A stretch of 64,000 nt of DNA from Myripristis murdjan. Its lineage: Eukaryota > Chordata > Actinopteri > Holocentriformes > Holocentridae. Under the pieces are notes generated by a model that was not told the origin of the DNA, did not search any database, and saw nothing but the letters and a program-made list of their open reading frames with translations. The stretch is taken from positions 22,077,667 to 22,141,666 of the forward strand of contig NC_043989.1 of NCBI RefSeq assembly GCF_902150065.1. Direction: 5' to 3'. Positions 15,426 through 26,592 of the stretch are shown here, in pieces (the first letter of the stretch is position 1; every line of letters begins with the position of its first letter). A program made the position numbers and the translations under genes.

Positions 15426-16550
15426 TCTGTTTCAACACGTCTGCAACTTGCGGGAATCTTATAATCTGGAGCTGGGAATATGCGCTCATGTCTGTGTCTG
15501 TCTAGCCCTGGCTCCACCCCTCCACACCCCCCCCCCCCCCCTTCTCTCTCTCTTTTCTCTCATTCTCTCATTCTTTGACAGCTCTAATAAGTTCGCAGAT
15601 CATGTTACACCTCTGATACATGCCAACTTGCTCCCTTTTTTTGTTCTTTCCTCATTCTGTTCTCCTCTCTTTTGCCCCTTTCATATAAATGCTGCGTCTC
15701 ACCAAAAGACAGTTTCTCACGAACATGAGGGTACACACACAGGAATGGCAGACACACACTGACAGGCAGTGAGACACACACGCAGACACTGTCTCTGTAG
15801 GCCTCTCAGGTTGCTGACATTTTCCATTTTTGCGCATATAAAGTAATAATAATAATACTAGCGGGTGTGACAGAGCAAGGGTCCATTCGCTGCCACTGCC
15901 AGCCTCCTATAAATATCCCCCTTTTTGGGGGGAATCTGAGACGCAGCGCAGAACTTCAGTTTACACAGCTGAGGAGCATGTGGACGAAACCTTCTATTCT
16001 CTCTCTCTCTCTCTCTCTGCTTTTCCCAGTCCCTTCTCTCTTCAGTTTCCTATCATTCCTCCACTTGGCCTGTTACTGTGTCTCTGTTTACTTTTTCTTT
16101 CATCTTTTTGTGTCTTCCTTTATCTTTTCGCACCCTCTTGGTCTCTCTATCCTGTCTCCCATCTCTCTCTGTTTGTTCCTCTGACTGGCACACTGGCACA
16201 CATTGATGACAGTGCAGCAGATTATAATAACCTATAAACTGCAGGGGTGCGAGGTGACCAGCAAACATAGGTGAAACCTCTCCTCCCCTCTCTCATTCCT
16301 CCCCTCCATCACCTTTTTTTTTTTTTTTTTAACATCCCTGGCTTGATGGTCTTCACTTTCTATCTCAACATGTCTCTTCTCTACCTTTCCTTGCCTATTT
16401 GCCTACTTTTTCAGGCTAACTCTTAATCAGAGACTCTTTCTTCTCTTTCTCTCTCAAACATCTGCTTTTTTATAGCAATCAAAGGTTATCTCCCCATAGG
16501 GGCCATGCATGCACACTCCTTGGCCACACACACACACACACAACAACACA

Positions 16551-16596
<46 letters not shown>

Positions 16597-17583
16597 GACT
16601 TGTTATACCTCAAACACTATGCATGTGTACATGTGCACACTGATCCTGTCACTGATCCTTATTTAAAATTCATATTAGACACAGACGTCCAAAGAGATGG
16701 ATTTGTTTGTTGACTTCCTTGTCTTTTTCCTGGTCTTTATCCCGCTCCTAGTGCGATGATCGGTGTCGACACAACCTGACACTTACTGTTGATGTAATTC
16801 CAAGTTAAATCCGGGTATGTAGCACACTGTACTCTCACATCAGCTCGCCTTTTTAATCAAGGAATAGTTCACTCACCCTCTAGGCTGACATAAGCTGTAT
16901 ATTTTTGAAAGATTATCTCACAGAATAATTACTGATGTAAGTTATATCACTGTACAGTGTGATAAGCTTAAAAGTCATATTTGAATGGTTATTATTTGGT
17001 GATTATTCTAAATATGGTAGGTCTGAGAATACTCTCATATTTATCTACCACTAAATTGAGAGTCCCTAGCCCTGCCATTTTCGGCGGTAGACCTAGACAA
17101 GACTTGATACACTCCACATGCTTGTTGTCTTGTTGTTAGGAAGACTGTTATTACTGCGCCTGCTGCATGTGTGTAAAATCAGCCTCTGACGCTTTTTGTC
17201 AGAACACACTTGAAGCTGATTGACAGTTAACTGATTTAATCCTAACCTCGGCCTCCCTTGTTGTCTGAAACGACTGACAGAAACTGTCGGGAGGCGGATT
17301 TTCCATATAAGCGCACCGGTATCAGCGCCGCTCTTGCTTCCTGTGCAGCGATGTCACAGCACAGCCGCCTGTAGGCCTACACTATATATAAAAAAAATGT
17401 TCTTGTGTTTACGGTTTCAAAACTGATTTAGGCGTACGCTCCTAGAGTTCAGACTTTAAAAGAAGACATGATTTGGATATATCGCAGTTTACCTCTGAGG
17501 GAAAAGCAAACCAGCCACTGCATGGCAGGATGCTGTCGCAATAGCCTGATCATTTATAAGACAGTAAGTTGCAAGAGATCAGT

Positions 17584-17676
17584 GCATCGGTTTAGCTCAT
17601 CGGTTACTTCTTACCCTGAAGTTTCCATTCTGCGGACCGCGGGCTGCAGGGTTCGACCGTGGGCGCTGCCCGATGT
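17584..17676 (+). ncRNA. tRNA-like unit, copy 1 (tRNA-derived repeat or pseudogene)
   Basis: The 93-nt unit starts GCATCGG and ends CCGATGT, which pair as a 7-bp terminal stem with one G-U. Inside are a box-A-like TTTAGCTCATCGG and a box-B-like GGTTCGACC, then GGGCGCTGCCC, and TTTT follows the stem. These are the marks of an RNA polymerase III type-2 promoter with terminator. The D stem is not properly formed and I cannot place an anticodon arm, so it is not a normal tRNA. It could be a tRNA-derived SINE head, a pseudogene or an unknown small RNA. Confidence 0.4.
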
Positions 17677-18202
17677 TTTACCATATATTTACAATATATG
17701 GGCTTGTGATCTCCCTTATAAAATCCCTAACCGTATGCAATAACACATTTTAGAATATCAAACAAAAAATCACGCCAAATTAGCCTACATGTCTGTATTT
17801 CATAGCCTGTTATTATGATATGATTACTAGTAATAGGAGAATTTTAAAAATAACCTAAACTATAAGAAGACCACTGCGAAGGATCAAAAGGATATGTTGT
17901 ATTATAGGGATGTTTGGTTAGCGTCACAAGAGGGATTTCAGAGATTGCTCAGGCTGCTCAAAATAGCCTCTGTCAGCTGGTATGTAGCCTATGTACGTAT
18001 CAACAATAACAACAATACTACTACTTCTACTTCTACTACCACTACTACTACTGTTGCGACTAATACACATTAAGAGCTAATAGGACTCCTGCTGTTGTCA
18101 ACATTGTGCGCATTGTTGTGTCACTTCCTCGTCTTTTGCACTCTCTGTGACGTAAGCAGGGAGTGTCAGCTCCATAAGTGACTTCTGTCACTGAGTCTAC
18201 TG

Positions 18203-18304
18203 GCGCTGGTTTAGCTCAATGGTTACATCTTATCATTCATTGCCAGATATCCAACTCCAACGGTCCGCGGGCCAGGAGTTCAAACCATGGGCGCTGCCCA
18301 GCGC
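18203..18304 (+). ncRNA. tRNA-like unit, copy 2
   Basis: The 102-nt unit has terminal stem GCGCTGG / CCAGCGC, a perfect 7-bp pair that differs from copy 1 at several stem positions on both sides. Box-A-like TTTAGCTCAATGGTTA and box-B-like GTTCAAACC are present, followed by GGGCGCTGCCC. A run of about 15 T follows. The flanks do not match copy 1, and no poly-A tail or target-site duplication is visible. Confidence 0.42.
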
Positions 18305-18468
18305 TTTTTTTTTTTTTTTAACCCCTGCATTTTTTGTCATCTTTTTGTTCTGTGGTCACTATTATAAGTATCATAAATTGGTGTAATTCAAGTGATATCC
18401 AGCTGATTTCCAAGTGTTGGGCTGGCTCTGAGAGGTAAGTACGATCCTCAGTTTTGCTTTGGTAATTA

Positions 18469-18543
18469 AAACAAAACAAAACAAAACAAAACAAAACAAA
18501 ACAAAACAAAACAAAACAAAACAAAACAAAACAAAACAAAACA
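18469..18543. repeat. (AAAAC)n minisatellite, about 15 units
   Basis: A nearly perfect pentanucleotide array. It could be the expanded tail of a retroposed element, but no SINE body is recognisable immediately beside it. Confidence 0.95.
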
Positions 18544-18842
18544 ATGCAGACAAAAAATCTCAATACAGGTTAATAACTATGACATAATGTCAAATAGCCT
18601 AAACAACAGGCGTAATGTAGGACTATTGTAAAAAAGGAGAAAAATGGAAAGCTATTGACTTCACAATTTTATTGATACGAGGTTTCTGCATTAACAATTG
18701 CAATTTGAGAAATCTCCTCTTTCTAAAACTTACTGTGCTAGAAAGCAGGCCTGTCCTTGATTATTAAAGGCTAGTCTAATTATTGTTCTCATATTATAGC
18801 CATAGTTCTATACTATAGCCATAGTAAGCCATTACTTGTAAA

Positions 18843-18875
18843 TTCCAGTAGATGTCGCACTAAGATCACAAATGA
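18843..18875 (+). repeat. Short dispersed repeat with CTCF-like core, copy 1
   Basis: CCAGTAGATGTCGCAC followed by TAAGATCACAAATGA closely matches 21008-21040. The first part resembles the CTCF core CCASYAGRKGGCRS, with T in place of one core G. The match beyond the core suggests a repeat element carrying the motif. Confidence 0.45.
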
Positions 18876-19126
18876 AAAAGTAAAATACAACTTTAAGGCC
18901 TGTTGCGCTTAACATCTCATAAGGACGAACTTCGGATTTGCACTGTGAAGAGCCTTGTGAAACCTTTGAGTGTCTCATATGCCCCTTTTCCACCAGAAAA
19001 AACCTGGTGCTAGTTCGGAGCTGGTGCTAGAGCCGGTGCTTAACTGTATGAAAAGGTATGGTGACTTGATCTAATGCAGCCTGCTCTCATAGAGAACAAC
19101 TGGGAGTTCTGTGCCGTTTGAACGTT

Positions 19127-19230
19127 GCACCAGTTTAACTCAGTGGCTACTTCTCCTCACAGATCATTGCTAATGCTTCTCCTGTCTGAACACGGCGAGG
19201 AGGTTCAAATCCACGGGCACTGTCTGGTGT
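19127..19230 (+). ncRNA. tRNA-like unit, copy 3
   Basis: The 104-nt unit has terminal stem GCACCAG / CTGGTGT (one G-U), box-A-like TTTAACTCAGTGGCTA and box-B-like GGTTCAAATCC, then GGGCACTGTCT, with a T run after it. It is the most diverged copy: the GGGCGCTGCCC block has changed, yet the ends still pair. It lies just after a sequence resembling a DNA-transposon terminus. Confidence 0.38.
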
Positions 19231-21005
19231 TTTTTGTCCGACTGCCGCGCTTTACACACGAACCACCCTTTTTTCGTTTTGTCGTTGTATTGTGGAATGC
19301 ACTCGGCCACAGGTTACACAGGTTATTTGGTCAAGGAGGCTTATAATCTCATCTGGTCATGAATTTTGTGGGTTTACTTGTTGAGGTCTGAGGAAAAAAG
19401 TAAAACACTGTAATTTGCACAGTAGGAATAAGTATCAAACGACGACTGATTAAGGGCTTCATGAACTGATATCTGTCTGCCCTCTGCAGTGGTGACACTT
19501 CAGCGTTTCTGAATTAAAGCACATTTAACAACAAAAATCTGGCTTCCTGAATCAAAATCGTGCCAAATGAGGATCCGTGGATCAGTCCACTTGGGGCTCT
19601 CAAAAAATCATATGCATGTGCATGAAAACACTTAAAACTGCTCTAAACCCATTACTTTAGTATCGATTGAAATATTTTGTGTTTCAAGACCTGAATATAG
19701 TGTTTATGGTGCTCCAAAACACTGCCATTAGTGTTTCACCTTGAGCACCCCCTCAACAACAGTCCAAGTGTTTTGAAGGATACATAACACCACCCATGGT
19801 ATTTCAGAACATAAAATAACTACTATCTTTTTAATTACTTATATTTTAAATCAGGCCTGTGATTTCAATATTCAAGTAAACGCTGGGGGAAAAAGTCACT
19901 CTCAGTGTTTCATTCCATTAGAGGAAGAGGTAAGTGATTGGGAATTCCACTTTACTGTTAGATTTGCACAACCTAGTATTTCAGTGCATCTTCAGAGTGT
20001 GTAATTTGAACTAGTTAAAGGTTACAGTTATGCAGATTTTATTTTCTGAGATTTTATTAAGAACTGTAACATTGTTATGAACTGGGCTAAAACTTTTAAA
20101 CTGTAAAACTTTACTTGAGTAGAATTAGGATACTTCTCTTCTAAAATTTCCAATAGTGAACCAAAGGTTTTCCTCTTGGTTTTCTCTGTTTTGGCAAAAC
20201 CTCCTTTGACTTGAACTAAGATTCTGTATTCTTGATGAATTCCTTGAGAAGGTCCCCTGAAATGCTTCAGTATTGGGCGACATTGATAACTACAACTGAT
20301 TACCAGCCAGCACTTAAACAAAGAGAACAGTGTTTGGACTGGATTGTTTCTCAGCTATTAATTTTAGCGTCTGGGTTCTTGTGGTTGTTGATCAAATCAA
20401 AAATAAAAATAAATAAGTAATTAAGTAAGTAAGTAAGTAAACCATACAGACAGCTGTCAGCACATTCTCCAAAAAGCAGTCATACAATAATAAATTAATT
20501 CTTTATTTAAATATGAAAGCCATTTATTGCTCATGCTTAGATTTTTCCTTTCCTGATTCATTAAAAGTGTCATGATTTCAAATAGTTTAACACTGAGTAT
20601 TTATTCATCGGATTTTTCAGTTCATTGCACACAAAGAAAGAAATTTAAAATGAAAAAAAAAAAAAAAAAAAAACGCCCACAGTCTCTGCATAGGCACACC
20701 TTTTATTTAAATGATAAATGATAATAAGTTAAGTTATCAAGGCCTAATGAAAATAAATAAATAAATAAAATAAAATAAATAAAATAAAATAAAATAAAAT
20801 AAAAAACAAATCTCTAATGAAAAATCCACTTTTTACAAATGTGACACCTGGTCCAAAAATACAGTTTAGAATAACTAGGCACATATTAAGTTAAGAGTGT
20901 CCCATTCTTTCCAAATGGCCCTTAGGATTACTGAACATCCTGTTGCTGAGAAATAACATTGTCTCATTATTTTTTTCGCTTTAAAGTTTTTGTTGTAGCG
21001 CCCAG

Positions 21006-21040
21006 TATCCGGTAGATGGCGCCATAAGATCACAAATGAC
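21006..21040 (+). repeat. Short dispersed repeat with CTCF-like core, copy 2
   Basis: CCGGTAGATGGCGCCA then TAAGATCACAAATGA, the partner of 18843-18875. This copy is closer to the CTCF consensus. Whether it is bound cannot be told from sequence. Confidence 0.45.
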
Positions 21041-21404
21041 CAGAAAAATTGTGTTTCCTACCTTTTATTCATTGAAAAGTACTGGGAATATATTTTCACC
21101 TGGCCACCTGAAAACAAAAAAAACAAAGGTTTCCTTTCCAGTGAAAAGCCGATGAAAAGGAATACTTATGCTCCTCTTTTCACCTACCACCACCCTGATC
21201 ACCCTGTGACACGACCCCACACGCATGTACACACAGAGAAAGTTACACAAATAAGACACAAATGTAGGCTATAACCAGTACATTTGTTTACCATCACGTA
21301 AAAAAACAAAAAAAAAAAAACAAAAAAAAAACGGAAATGAAATGGACATATGAGAATGTGCGTGTGTGCAGCCTTTGGTTTAGCTCAGAATAAGTAGTAC
21401 AGAG

Positions 21405-21425
21405 AACTCTCTCTCTCTCTCTCTC

Positions 21426-21476
<51 letters not shown>

Positions 21477-21493
21477 CCCCCCCCCCCACCCCC

Positions 21494-21528
<35 letters not shown>
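21405..21528. repeat. Compound (CT)n / poly-C / (CT)n / (CA)n tract
   Basis: A CT run passes into more than 60 nearly uninterrupted C residues, then back to CT and on to CA. The minus strand is a long G run able to form G-quadruplexes, and the purine/pyrimidine asymmetry also suits triplex formation. The exact C count is likely unreliable in any assembly. Confidence 0.93.
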
Positions 21529-23554
21529 GAACTTGGCGAGCGGTGTGACAGGTCACGGTCAGGTTGCTGGTGAGTGAACGGCAGTTCTGAGAAAGTAATG
21601 GTTGTTTAACTGTCGGACAATGGGGTGAGAGGGCGATAGGGGCGGATGAGACCGGCTTAATGCCCCGTGTAATGCATGTTAATGTAACCGGCACCGGGGG
21701 ACGCCGGACGGTACATTCAACGGAGTGCTTTGGGGATTATTTATCACAAAACATTTGTATTCTTTCGTCGGAGGAACGGTTGATCCGGATAGCTGAACAC
21801 TAAGCCTTCACTCCGTTAATTAAAAAGACTGGGGGAAGCAAATAACTTGTGGTTGTGTGTGTGTTTTTTTTCCTCCAGAAATGTAATCATTTCTGGAGAA
21901 GCTTAACCATCTGCTTGAGGTTAAGTCTGCGAGCAGATTGTGTTTTCTGCTTATTTAAACCTGGGGATTTTACTTTTTTCCTGAAAATGGATGGGGTGTT
22001 GCTTGTGGGGGGAGAGGTCGGGGACAACTTGGGCCTAGTGACAACTAAGTAATTCATATTTAATTTCCAGCTACCCAACAGAGAGTAGGCCTTTTTTTTT
22101 TATCACCCAAAACGATAGGCCTTTCCCATCCCCGCTCCCCAGTTCCTTGGTCGCTGTTCTCTCAAACTTAACTAGAAAATGGCAGAAGCACTTGTTTTTC
22201 TTAACGTGGAAGAATTTACACTAGCAAAAAGATGACAAAGAACATTGGGCATCCCTGTCATTTGGTTATTCACACAATTAGGCCAGTAAGTGAGTAAATT
22301 AATAATACCGCTGTTTGAAGTGAGTAAATATTCATGACTAACGTATTTCCTTTTTTGGTGAAGAGCTCCAACATTGCCCGGGGGCCCAGACGTGTCGTCG
22401 GTCCTAGAGGAGACTTTCAGAGCTCAAGCCTCAATTTTACATTAGGATGCCACTCGTGTCTGTCGAGAGACGAAGTTTGATTCACAGAGAGACCCTTTGC
22501 TCTCTCTCTCTCTCTCTCTCTGTTTCTGGTTCAGTGGTTGTCTAACTGACCAGGATTAACAGGAAAAGATTAGATCTGACATGTGCCGCACTCTTAAGAG
22601 GCCCCGAGTTTGTCCTCTTTGTCTTATCAAAACAATAACTCGTGCTCTGTGATCCAATAAAGTCATTCGCTTGTACTTACATCGACTGAAATCTCTCGGC
22701 CCATTCAAAGATTTAGTATGCGCAAACAACTCCCAGGATTCACCGTGCCTTTTCATGTCATCATCTCCATAAAACTGTAATAATCACTGTTGTAAACGCA
22801 CCACCTATGGGATTTGTATTTAATCCCAACTAACACTTGAATAAAGTCCAGTATGATTATGGTTTTATGACATTGCTTTTATGTTGATTATGTTGATACA
22901 TGTTCGGTTCTACTTACGCGAATTAAACTCGTGTAATGCCTATTTGTACGAGTGTATCGCCCTATCATGATTGCCACTGTAATCATTTTATGCTCCAAAA
23001 TATAGCTCACAACTCATTACATATCGATTAAAATTGAATATCCTGACCACATCAAGGATCTTTTGTGTGAAACTAATTTGTGTGTGATGATTAATGAATG
23101 GGACTGTGTGTGTGCTGTGGGCATTCATCTTCAAAGGACTCTCATTAAAAAGCGTTTTGGAATCCCACGAGCCCACTGGCCACTGGCCCGTTTTGAGGCA
23201 CTGCGAATGAGTGCACAGGCCTAGTTATTTTTAATATGTTCTGTACTATGTGTCTCTGGTGCCATTACAAGACTAGGAGGCATTGTGGTCCACCAAGAGA
23301 AATCCTTATCCAGCCTCATCCGCTTGAACACAGTACAACCTAGAAAACGACACCCTGGATGAAAAGCAATTTATCCTCTTATCCACATCTGCCCCTGATG
23401 TCTGGGTTCAAAGTTGCCCTTCCTTGGCCCTTTAATGGGTCAGAGGAAAGGGTACACAGGAGGAGTACATGAAAGGGTTAAACATCTACAATAATTAGAG
23501 TCGCGTCGCCGTCCTCCAATACCAAGCTGCGAGAAATCACGTCCAGCCTTTCCC

Positions 23555-23586
23555 TGGCGCTCTCTCTCTCTCTCGTTCTCTCTCGT

Positions 23587-23645
<59 letters not shown>

Positions 23646-23650
23646 TCTAC

Positions 23651-23744
<94 letters not shown>
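23555..23744. repeat. (CT)n then (CA)n tract upstream of the C-type gene
   Basis: About 85 bp of CT-rich sequence is followed by about 90 bp of pure CA, ending 327 bp before the protocadherin start codon. It sits where the promoter or 5' UTR would be expected, so length changes could affect expression, though nothing in the sequence proves this. Confidence 0.93.
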
Positions 23745-23746
<2 letters not shown>

Positions 23747-24070
23747 CCCCACCAGCTCCTCCGAGCGTCTAATATACTGGAAAATCAAAGAGCGAGCCTC
23801 CCCCGTTCACACACCACCGGTGCTGCGCGCGGGGAGCACAACAGAGAGAGAGAGACGTTTCCCTGTCCTCTCCTCTCTCGTCTTCTCAACTATCCAGTGA
23901 AGTTACCCGACTGATTTCGTATACAAATAGATTCTACAAAAGTACATCTAAAGATTGTATGCGGGTTAACCTCTGTTTCTAGATTTCTGTTTTGCTGTAC
24001 TTTATCAAAAGCAAACAAACCCCTTTAGTGAATGATGTCAGGGTGAGATATTTTTACGCGCACCGCTGAA

Positions 24071-26592
24071 ATGGACCACAGGCTCTCGAGAGGCAGTTGG
24101 GCGCCCGTGACCGGGCTGGTGGTGTGTCTACTGTTGTGTGCGTGTGTAGTGGATCTGGTTCTAGCGCAAATAAGATATTCTATACCCGAAGAACTGGAGC
24201 ATGGAGCTTTTGTGGGTAACATCGCCGAGGACTTGGGCTTAGATGTGGCCAAGCTGTCAGCGCGTCGGTTCCGTATAGTATCTGGCGCAAAGAAGCAGTA
24301 TTTAGAGGTGAACTTGGAGAATGGCATTTTATTCGTCAACGAAAAAATAGATCGAGAGGAGCTGTGTGAACGGAGCCCGAGCTGTTTCTTACACCTGCAG
24401 GTGGTTATTGAAAACCCATTAGAATTGTATAGAGTGGAGGTGGAGATTTTAGATGTGAACGACAACTCTCCCAGCTTCCCATGGAGCGAGTTTAATCTTG
24501 ACATCACCGAGTCGGCTGCGCCCGGCTCCCGTTTCCCTTTAGAGAGCGCTCAGGACCAGGACGTGGGCACCAACTCTCTCCGCTCCTACCAGCTAAGCGC
24601 AAACCAGCACTTTGTGCTGAACATCCAGACACGCAACGATGGAAGTAAGTTTGCTGAGCTCGTGCTGGACACCCCGCTCGACCGGGAGCAACAGAAAAAG
24701 CACGAGATGGTGTTGACTGCCTATGACGGCGGCTCTCCGGAACGTTCTGGGACAGCACTGATAACTATTACGGTGTTAGACGCGAACGATAACGTGCCAG
24801 TATTCGATCGGTCCGTTTACCGAGCGAGCCTGGTGGAGAACGCGCCGAGGGGAACGCTGGTGCTGAAACTGAATGCCACCGATCTGGACGAGGGCTCTAA
24901 CGGGGAAGTGACCTACGCGTTCAGCGGGCACGCTCCACTCAAGGTGCGTGAGCTGTTCAGTGTGGACCCCTACACGGGTGAAATCCGAGTGAAGGGTGTT
25001 GTGGACTATGAGAAAGCCAGTGTATATGAGCTGTATGTGCAGGCAAAAGACAGGGGCCCCTCTGCTGTGGCAGTGCACAGTAAAGTGCTGGTGGACATTC
25101 TGGATGTGAATGATAATGCGCCCGAAGTCATCCTCACATCAGTGTCCACTCCCGTCCAGGAGGACGCGCCACCGGGCACGGTGATAGCCGTTATCAGCGT
25201 CATGGACCGGGACTCGGGAGAGAATGGAAATGTTGACTGCCAGATTCCCAGCAACGTCCCCTTTCAGCTGCACTCCTCCTTTAAAAACTACTATACTCTG
25301 GTGACCAGCGAGTTTTTGGACAGGGAAGCTGTGTCTGAGTACAACATCACCCTCACGGCCCGCGACTTGGGCTCTCCGTCACTCTCCACGAAGAAAACCA
25401 TCCTCGTTCAAGTGTCTGACATAACGACAACCCCCCACGGTTTTCTCAACCTTCCTACACAGTTTATGTGACCGAGAATAATGCCCCGGGCGCTTCCATT
25501 TGCTCAGTAACTGCATTCGACCCCGATTCTAACCAGAACGCCTATCTGTCTTATTCTATTCTGGAGGGTCAGATCCAGGGCATGCCCGTGTCCACTTATG
25601 TCTCCATCAACTCAGACAACGGCAACATCTATGCTCTGCGCTCTTTTGACTATGAGCAGCTTAGAAACTTTCAGATCCAGGTCCAGGCGCAGGACGCCGG
25701 TTTCCCCCCTCTCAGCAGTAACGTCACTGTAAACGTCTTTGTTTTGGATCAGAATGATAACGCACCGGTTATTGTATCTCCGCTGCCAAAAAATGGGACC
25801 GTGGCCACAGAAGTGGTCCCGCGGTCGGTGGACGCTGGGTATCTGGTTGCTAAAATCACTGCGCTGGATGCCGACGCGGGGCAAAACTCTCGCCTGTCCT
25901 ATCAGGTGCTACAGGCTACGGATCCAGGGCTGTTCAGCGTAGCTCTATACACAGGAGAAATCAGGACTATTCGCCGATTAGTGGAAAAAGACGCAACAAG
26001 GCAGAGACTAGTGATATTAGTGAAGGACAACGGGCAGCCGCCTCTCTCCGCCACCGTCTCCATCCTCCTCTCTGTGGTGGACAGTGTGCCCGAGTCGTTG
26101 TCAGATTTCGGTGACCTCACACTCAGCCCACAGCCCCCCTCAAACCTCGCTCTCTACTTGATCGTGTCACTGAGCACAATCTCTCTAATATTCCTGGTGG
26201 CTATTATCGTGCTGGCTGCGGTCAAGTGCTACAAGGACAGGGAGACCCTCAGCGGGTACAACCTCCCCCCATTCGCCTGCTGCTGTTGCGGGGGGTTTCA
26301 GCCTGAGCCACCTCCGGAGGTGTTCAAGAAATCCAACCTCAACCTGCAGATATCAACCGCGGCCAAAGTGCCCACGAACTGCATGGAGGTGAATGGCAAC
26401 AGCAGCCTCTCGCAGTCCTACTGTTATAAAGTGTGCCTGACTCCTGAATCGGCCAAAAGTGACTTTATGTTCCTGAAGCCGTGCAGCCCGAGCAGCACAC
26501 CGAGGAACAACGAGGCGAAGAGTGCAGATAACTCGTGGAACGCACAAAGCCGGAGCGCATCTGTGAACAACGGAGCTACCACTCCCAGTGAG
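24071..26592 (+). CDS. Clustered protocadherin, C-type variable exon (frame break)
   Basis: Encodes a neuronal homophilic adhesion receptor. Residues 1-32 are a signal peptide ending VLA; mature protein starts QIRYSIPEE. Six cadherin repeats follow with linkers DVNDN, DANDN, DVNDN, a damaged fourth, and DQNDN. EC1 has the family C-X5-C loop (CERSPSC). A membrane helix lies at about 26142-26230, then a cytoplasmic part with CCCCGG and [17 protein letters not shown], which recall C-type (alphaC2/gammaC) exons. The start has a good context (GAAATGG). The reading frame shifts by one base at 25421-25431: the family's DINDN linker reads as ATAACGACAA, one A short, giving a stop at 25469-25471, while the rest continues intact in the next frame. 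With one more base the exon would be 841 codons. It ends GAG|GTACAG at phase 0, matching the constant exon. The break is either a real recent mutation or a sequencing error. Gene identity is certain; the C-type assignment is likely. Confidence 0.9.

Larger units (their letters stand above)
16601..24070. other. Noncoding region upstream of the C-type protocadherin
   Basis: No protein-coding gene is supported. The first 5 kb is less repetitive than the DNA to its left and carries the three tRNA-like units, an (AAAAC)n array, a fragment at about 18980-19058 with the look of a fish DNA-transposon terminus (TTTTCCACCAG then GGTGCTAG repeats), and an (AAATA)n run at about 20746-20812. The stretch 21540-23500 is mostly unique. 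The last 500 bp before the protocadherin start is a CT/CA tract followed by GC-rich sequence that may hold its promoter. I could not find a CSE-type CGCT element there. Confidence 0.6.

Noticed and set aside
15840-15990. Promoter of an unknown gene (TATAAATA at about 15909)
   Set aside because: No coding exon or splice signal follows; a TATA string alone is not enough.
17584-19230. Three functional tRNA genes
   Set aside because: The D stem and anticodon arm are not recognisable, and the units are 93-104 nt; the tRNA likeness is limited to terminal stem, boxes and T run.
23745-24070. CSE element for the C-type exon
   Set aside because: GCG-rich strings are present, but none aligns with the CGCT-core element of V2-V7; some C-type exons in mammals lack it too.
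24025-25254. Antisense frames over the C-type exon
   Set aside because: Shadows of a GC-rich coding exon; the sense frame shows full cadherin repeats.
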